Positions 60,953-64,000 of a stretch of 64,000 nucleotides of DNA are shown one piece after another; the first letter of the stretch is position 1; each line of letters starts with the position of its first letter. The notes beneath the pieces are model-generated. The model ran no database searches. It was not told where the DNA came from and saw only the letters and a program-made list of their open reading frames with translations. This DNA is from Granulosicoccus sp965214025 (lineage in GTDB: Bacteria; Pseudomonadota; Gammaproteobacteria; Granulosicoccales; Granulosicoccaceae). Location of the stretch: contig CBDCAW010000002.1 of NCBI GenBank assembly GCA_965214025.1, forward strand, positions 16,224 to 80,223. Direction: 5' to 3'. A program made the position numbers and the translations under genes.

Positions 60953-61963
60953 TTGGAAAAGTTCGTTAGCGGTACACGCCGCAGCCTGCTGTCGTCACGA
61001 ACCCTGTCAAGGGGCTTCTCGTGTCTGGCAATACTCTTCGCGCTGCAGGGGCAAGCGGTGGCCGAACCCTTTCTGGACGGCCCTGCTGTCATTCCGGGTA
61101 CCCTGGAGGCTGAGAATTACGACATCGGTGGGTATTCGGATACCACATCGGGCAACACCGGCAATGCGCTGCGCGATGACGACGTCGATATCGAGCAAAG
61201 CACGAGAAATGGTCAGAACGTGGGCTGGATCAAGCGCGGTGAGTGGCTCGACTATACCGTCGATATCCAGAGGGCAGGCAGGTACCAGGTAAACTCGCTC
61301 GTTGCATCCCTGTCCCGCGGTGGCGAGATGATGATCGAGCTTGATGGGCAGGATGCGAGTACCGTCTACATTCCGCCAACGGGTGGTTGGCAGAACTGGG
61401 AGCGTGTTTCTACTGAAATCGACCTGCCGGCCGGCACGCATCGTCTGCGGGTCAACATGATTCAATCGGGTTTCAACGTCAACGCGATGGAGTTCAGCTA
61501 CGGTAGCGATGACGCCGCTGATGATACGGATAGCGGCATCGTGGCTGGTGGCTATGGGGAATCGGACGATGATGCCGAAGCCTGGAATCGGGCAAACCTG
61601 ACCAACTACACCTCGTACCCGGATCCCGGTAGTTCCGAATGCATCGATTACAACGGCTGCCAGTGGGAAGGCCTGTTTGCCTTTCTCAATGGCAAGCAGT
61701 CGAGGGAGTGGGTTCGATCCAACAACATCATCAGTATCCACTCCAAGGATGCGGATCAATACAAGCTCAAGACGTTGCGCATCAGGCAAGACGGTAGAAC
61801 CATCGATGCGAAAGTCTATGACATGTGCGCCGATTCGGACTGTAACGGCTGTTGCTCGGCGAATTCGAGTGAGACCGGTTTTCTCGTTGATCTCGAGAAG
61901 AGCACCATGGAACGTTTCGGTTCCGGCAGCGGTATCGTCGAGTGGAGATGCCTGGACTGCTGA
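60953..61963 (+). CDS. Secreted CBM6-type carbohydrate-binding protein with barwin-like C-terminal domain
   Basis: The 336-residue protein has a signal peptide (FSCLAILFALQGQAVAEP) and a CBM6/35 domain about residues 40-185 (IPGTLEAENYDIGGYSDTT, VGWIKRGEWLDYTVDIQRAGRYQV, LPAGTHRLRVNM). An Asp/Ser linker follows, then a cysteine-rich domain about 215-336 with KTLRIRQDGRTIDAKVYDMC, CNGCCSAN and FLVDLEKSTMERFG, consistent with a barwin/expansin double-psi barrel. It may bind wall polysaccharide outside the cell. The start is a TTG; AAGGA lies ~10 bp upstream. A strong hairpin follows the gene. Confidence 0.75.
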   Translation: MEKFVSGTRRSLLSSRTLSRGFSCLAILFALQGQAVAEPFLDGPAVIPGTLEAENYDIGGYSDTTSGNTGNALRDDDVDIEQSTRNGQNVGWIKRGEWLDYTVDIQRAGRYQVNSLVASLSRGGEMMIELDGQDASTVYIPPTGGWQNWERVSTEIDLPAGTHRLRVNMIQSGFNVNAMEFSYGSDDAADDTDSGIVAGGYGESDDDAEAWNRANLTNYTSYPDPGSSECIDYNGCQWEGLFAFLNGKQSREWVRSNNIISIHSKDADQYKLKTLRIRQDGRTIDAKVYDMCADSDCNGCCSANSSETGFLVDLEKSTMERFGSGSGIVEWRCLDC

Positions 61964-61983
61964 TCGATAACCGTTCCAGCACA

Positions 61984-62013
61984 CGGCAGCCCCGGCAAGA
62001 GCCGGGGCTGCGT
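61984..62013 (+). terminator. Terminator-like GC hairpin after the CBM6 gene
   Basis: CAGCCCCGGC (61987-61996) pairs perfectly with GCCGGGGCTG (62001-62010) over an AAGA loop, with CAC/GTG extending the stem around a bulge. No T-run follows, so it may act as an RNA-stabilising or Rho-assisted stop. Confidence 0.6.
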
Positions 62014-62134
62014 GCTGTTGGTGCCGGGAACCATCGGTTTCCGGTCGGCCTGTATTCTTCACAGCCAGCCCGCGGTTAATGCTGCTCTCAGCCTGCCTTT
62101 CGAGCGTGACCCGGCCTCGATAACAAATACCTTA

Positions 62135-62866
62135 CTACAGCCGTCTGGCCCCAAGGCTTTCAAGCGTCGCGTCCCGATCTTCATGCAGAAGCCAATCTAC
62201 CAGGGCTTGTGCCTGGTCAGATGATGATGCTTGCAGACAAAGCGCCGAGTCGATGTGAACCTCGAGATCGAACGGGCAGATTGCTGCCGCATGAACTCCT
62301 GCGACCGGCACGATATTGGTCAGCGGGAGCGCCGCCACATCGACCTCGCCGGCTAGCAGTGCGGCCATGGGCCCTCCACCTGGCATGGCACGCAGCTTGG
62401 GCTCCACTTCGGCTGACAATCCCCACTCATCGGAGAGCTTGCGGGTAAGCCGGCGAAACATCTCGCCGCTGGTGCCTTTGCCCGTCACGGCGATGGTCGT
62501 TGCACCTTGCAACACTGCCGCCACCCTTGCGCACGTGCAAGGTGACAGACTCGTTCCCGAACCGCGTCGGGCGAAAGCCAGCGGGGTGCGGGCGAAGAGC
62601 TGCACGCCCTGATTGAAACCGGACCCTGCGTCGATCATCTCTCGAACGTGTGAAGGGTTGGTAAACGCGATATCCCACAGCGCACCGCTTGCCACATGCC
62701 GAGGCACCTCAGGGTTCAGCATGTGCACAACGTGAAGAGACTGCCCGGCCGCGCGAGAATAGACCGGCAGGAGGTGCTCCATGACCTCCTTGAGTGCAAT
62801 CGGAACGATGAGAGTGAGGGCTTCGTCTCTCAAGCGATCAGGGCTCGCAAGATAATGAGGTGTCAC
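62135..62866 (-). CDS. ModA-like type 2 periplasmic-binding-fold protein without signal peptide
   Basis: The 243-residue protein resembles molybdate/sulfate-type extracellular solute-binding proteins: LTLIVPIALKEVMEHLLPVY at the start, WDIAFTNPSHVREMIDAG, and MPGGGPMAALLAGEVDVAALPLTNIVPVAG. There is no hydrophobic N-terminus and no ABC transporter genes nearby, so it may be a cytoplasmic ligand sensor or an orphan. GTG start at 62866. Divergent from the terminal hydrolase gene. Confidence 0.75.
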   Translation of the reverse strand: MTPHYLASPDRLRDEALTLIVPIALKEVMEHLLPVYSRAAGQSLHVVHMLNPEVPRHVASGALWDIAFTNPSHVREMIDAGSGFNQGVQLFARTPLAFARRGSGTSLSPCTCARVAAVLQGATTIAVTGKGTSGEMFRRLTRKLSDEWGLSAEVEPKLRAMPGGGPMAALLAGEVDVAALPLTNIVPVAGVHAAAICPFDLEVHIDSALCLQASSSDQAQALVDWLLHEDRDATLESLGARRL

Positions 62867-62978
62867 TTTCAGCCATCCCTGCGCTTAGCCACCCATACGC
62901 ACACCACCGGTGAGAGCGCCCATGGCATGCAATCGGTAACGATGTGATGATTGCCAATATTTAATCCTTTATCAAATA

Positions 62979-63005
62979 ATTTGGTTTACTATTCCCAAAT
63001 ATAGT
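62979..63005 (+). promoter_or_regulatory. AT-rich promoter region with ATTTGG/CCAAAT inverted repeat
   Basis: ATTTGG (62979-62984) and CCAAAT (62995-63000) form a 6-10-6 inverted repeat inside the most AT-rich segment of this end of the window, followed by TATAGT (63000-63005), a possible -10. It lies 57 bp before the hydrolase start. Operator function is inferred. Confidence 0.35.
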
Positions 63006-63061
63006 CTATCGATATGAACCGTTGATTCCGTAGCACCACGCTTATCCCGGGAAATAACAAC

Positions 63062-64000
63062 ATGCAAGTAGAGAATGACAAACCGAATCAACCCTCAGTG
63101 ACTTCATACGGTGTAAGAGCCAAGCATGTACTTCGGTGCCTGATCGCTGGTCTTGCCGTATCCGGGGCCGGACATGCCGATGACGTTAACGTTCGGAACG
63201 AACTCGACAGTGTAGGCGAGGACGTCATCGTGCTCGACTCCGACTTCGAACCCGATCTGTCTGAATCAAACGTGGCGGAACGATTGCCTGAAGCAGCCGG
63301 CGGTGCCGAAAGGGTGTGGAACAGAACGGGCTACACCAATGTTGCCAACGGTTGTTTCAGCCCTGCCCCGAAAAATAACCGCAAGTTTCGGGAAAAGGCT
63401 GCGAATACCAGTGGCATGCCCGTGCTTTACGTGGTCAACGGCAGCTGCACCTGGTACGACGACCTCAGGTATCGCTCTATGAATCTTGCCCGGCTGTACC
63501 GCAGCTGGCGGGGCAAGGCGATGTACGTCGATGGCCCGGATGGTGATGGAACGCTTTCCACACAGATCATGTACGACGTGCGAAACGAGATGATCGAGAA
63601 CTGCTGGGCAGGGCAATGCGAAGTGGCATTGGCCGGCTACAGCAGAGGGGTCTACGTCGTGATCGCGGCCTATTGGATGGCGAACAACTGGCTTCGCGAC
63701 AATGGACATTCCGAGCGGATCAACGCTCGCCTGGGCACCATGGCACTCGACCCGGTCAAGACGAACATTCGCGGGTTCACCTCCAACGCCCCCGGGCCGG
63801 TCGTCTATTTCCTCAAGAAGCGCAACTGGCTCGGCGTCCCGATCGGAATCTACAGCAATGGACCACTGCGCGGTGATTTCCGGATCAAGACCCGATATGG
63901 TCTGACCCATGCTGCCATGGGTAACGACACGGGCGTCTATGACGACATGAGGAACGGCATCAACAGCCTTGCAGCGAGCATCGTCGGAATGGATGCCATC
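63062..64000 (+). CDS. Secreted alpha/beta-hydrolase-like protein (3' end outside window)
   Basis: An open frame of 313 codons runs off the window end. It has a signal peptide (VLRCLIAGLAVSGAGHADD, cleavage near residue 38), then a region with LYVVNGSCTWYDDL, GKAMYVDGPDGDG and VALAGYSRGVYVVIAAYWMANN. The G-x-S-x-G serine in GYSRG at about residue 194 is a nucleophile elbow, and the context is like DUF2235-type hydrolases. Cys-rich features (NCWAGQC) suggest export. The rest of the catalytic triad lies beyond the window or is not identifiable. Substrate unknown. Confidence 0.72.
   Translation, partial: MQVENDKPNQPSVTSYGVRAKHVLRCLIAGLAVSGAGHADDVNVRNELDSVGEDVIVLDSDFEPDLSESNVAERLPEAAGGAERVWNRTGYTNVANGCFSPAPKNNRKFREKAANTSGMPVLYVVNGSCTWYDDLRYRSMNLARLYRSWRGKAMYVDGPDGDGTLSTQIMYDVRNEMIENCWAGQCEVALAGYSRGVYVVIAAYWMANNWLRDNGHSERINARLGTMALDPVKTNIRGFTSNAPGPVVYFLKKRNWLGVPIGIYSNGPLRGDFRIKTRYGLTHAAMGNDTGVYDDMRNGINSLAASIVGMDAI

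Noticed and set aside
63266..63910. A 214-codon minus-strand frame at the window end
   Set aside because: The plus-strand frame here encodes a signal peptide and GYSRG motif and is open for 313 codons; the minus frame is its shadow.

Overview
This window looks like a chromosomal segment of a GC-rich gammaproteobacterium. Three conserved gammaproteobacterial neighbourhoods support this: ftsK/trxB/aat, surE-pcm-nlpD-rpoS, and rpsB-tsf-pyrH-frr-uppS-cdsA-dxr-rseP-bamA-skp-lpxD-fabZ-lpxA with map and glnD divergent from it. Genus cannot be fixed from the sequence alone.

Layout. 1-4.9 kb: a siderophore-iron uptake locus (substrate-binding protein cut by the window edge, siderophore-interacting flavoprotein, ATPase, two permeases) with a Fur-box-like site before the ATPase gene. 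4.9-10.2 kb: a visibly AT-richer accessory island bounded by decayed insertion sequences (IS3, IS630 and IS66 relics). It holds an intact LysR regulator with a perfect palindrome upstream, an indoleamine-2,3-dioxygenase/PrnB-like haem enzyme, and a broken antibiotic-biosynthesis-monooxygenase gene with two tiny ORFs behind it. 10.2-22.8 kb: a Bcr/CflA exporter, a universal-stress-protein stump, ftsK, trxB, a FemAB-like acyltransferase, aat, a ricin-fold lectin lipoprotein candidate, thrC-hom, and an Mth938-domain protein. 22.9-31.7 kb: rpoS, nlpD, pcm, surE, a YheT-type hydrolase, cobC-cobS-cobT (late cobalamin assembly) and a PilZ-like protein. 31.9-38.1 kb: tRNA-Arg(CCT), two unidentified genes, an M42 peptidase, an MFS transporter and a secreted astacin protease with a GlyGly-CTERM-like tail. 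38.2-59.8 kb: lpxB alone on the plus strand, the long minus-strand envelope/translation cluster, then map-glnD-dapE-fabI-CDP-alcohol phosphotransferase on the plus strand. 59.8-64 kb: an FkbM methyltransferase, a secreted CBM6 plus barwin-like protein, a ModA-like binding protein without a signal peptide, and a secreted alpha/beta-hydrolase running off the window end.

How the genes work together. The core clusters make lipid A, phospholipid, undecaprenyl phosphate and outer-membrane proteins, couple these to translation, and supply lysine/threonine precursors. SurE/Pcm/NlpD/RpoS form the stationary-phase block. The best candidate for undescribed biology is the IDO/PrnB-like haem enzyme with its LysR neighbour in the IS-scarred island. 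A second theme is a tendency towards short in-frame repeats and low-complexity insertions in otherwise conserved proteins (FtsK, DapE, Hom, NlpD, RpsB, a PilZ protein, a FemAB-like protein), plus a cysteine-rich insertion in threonine synthase.
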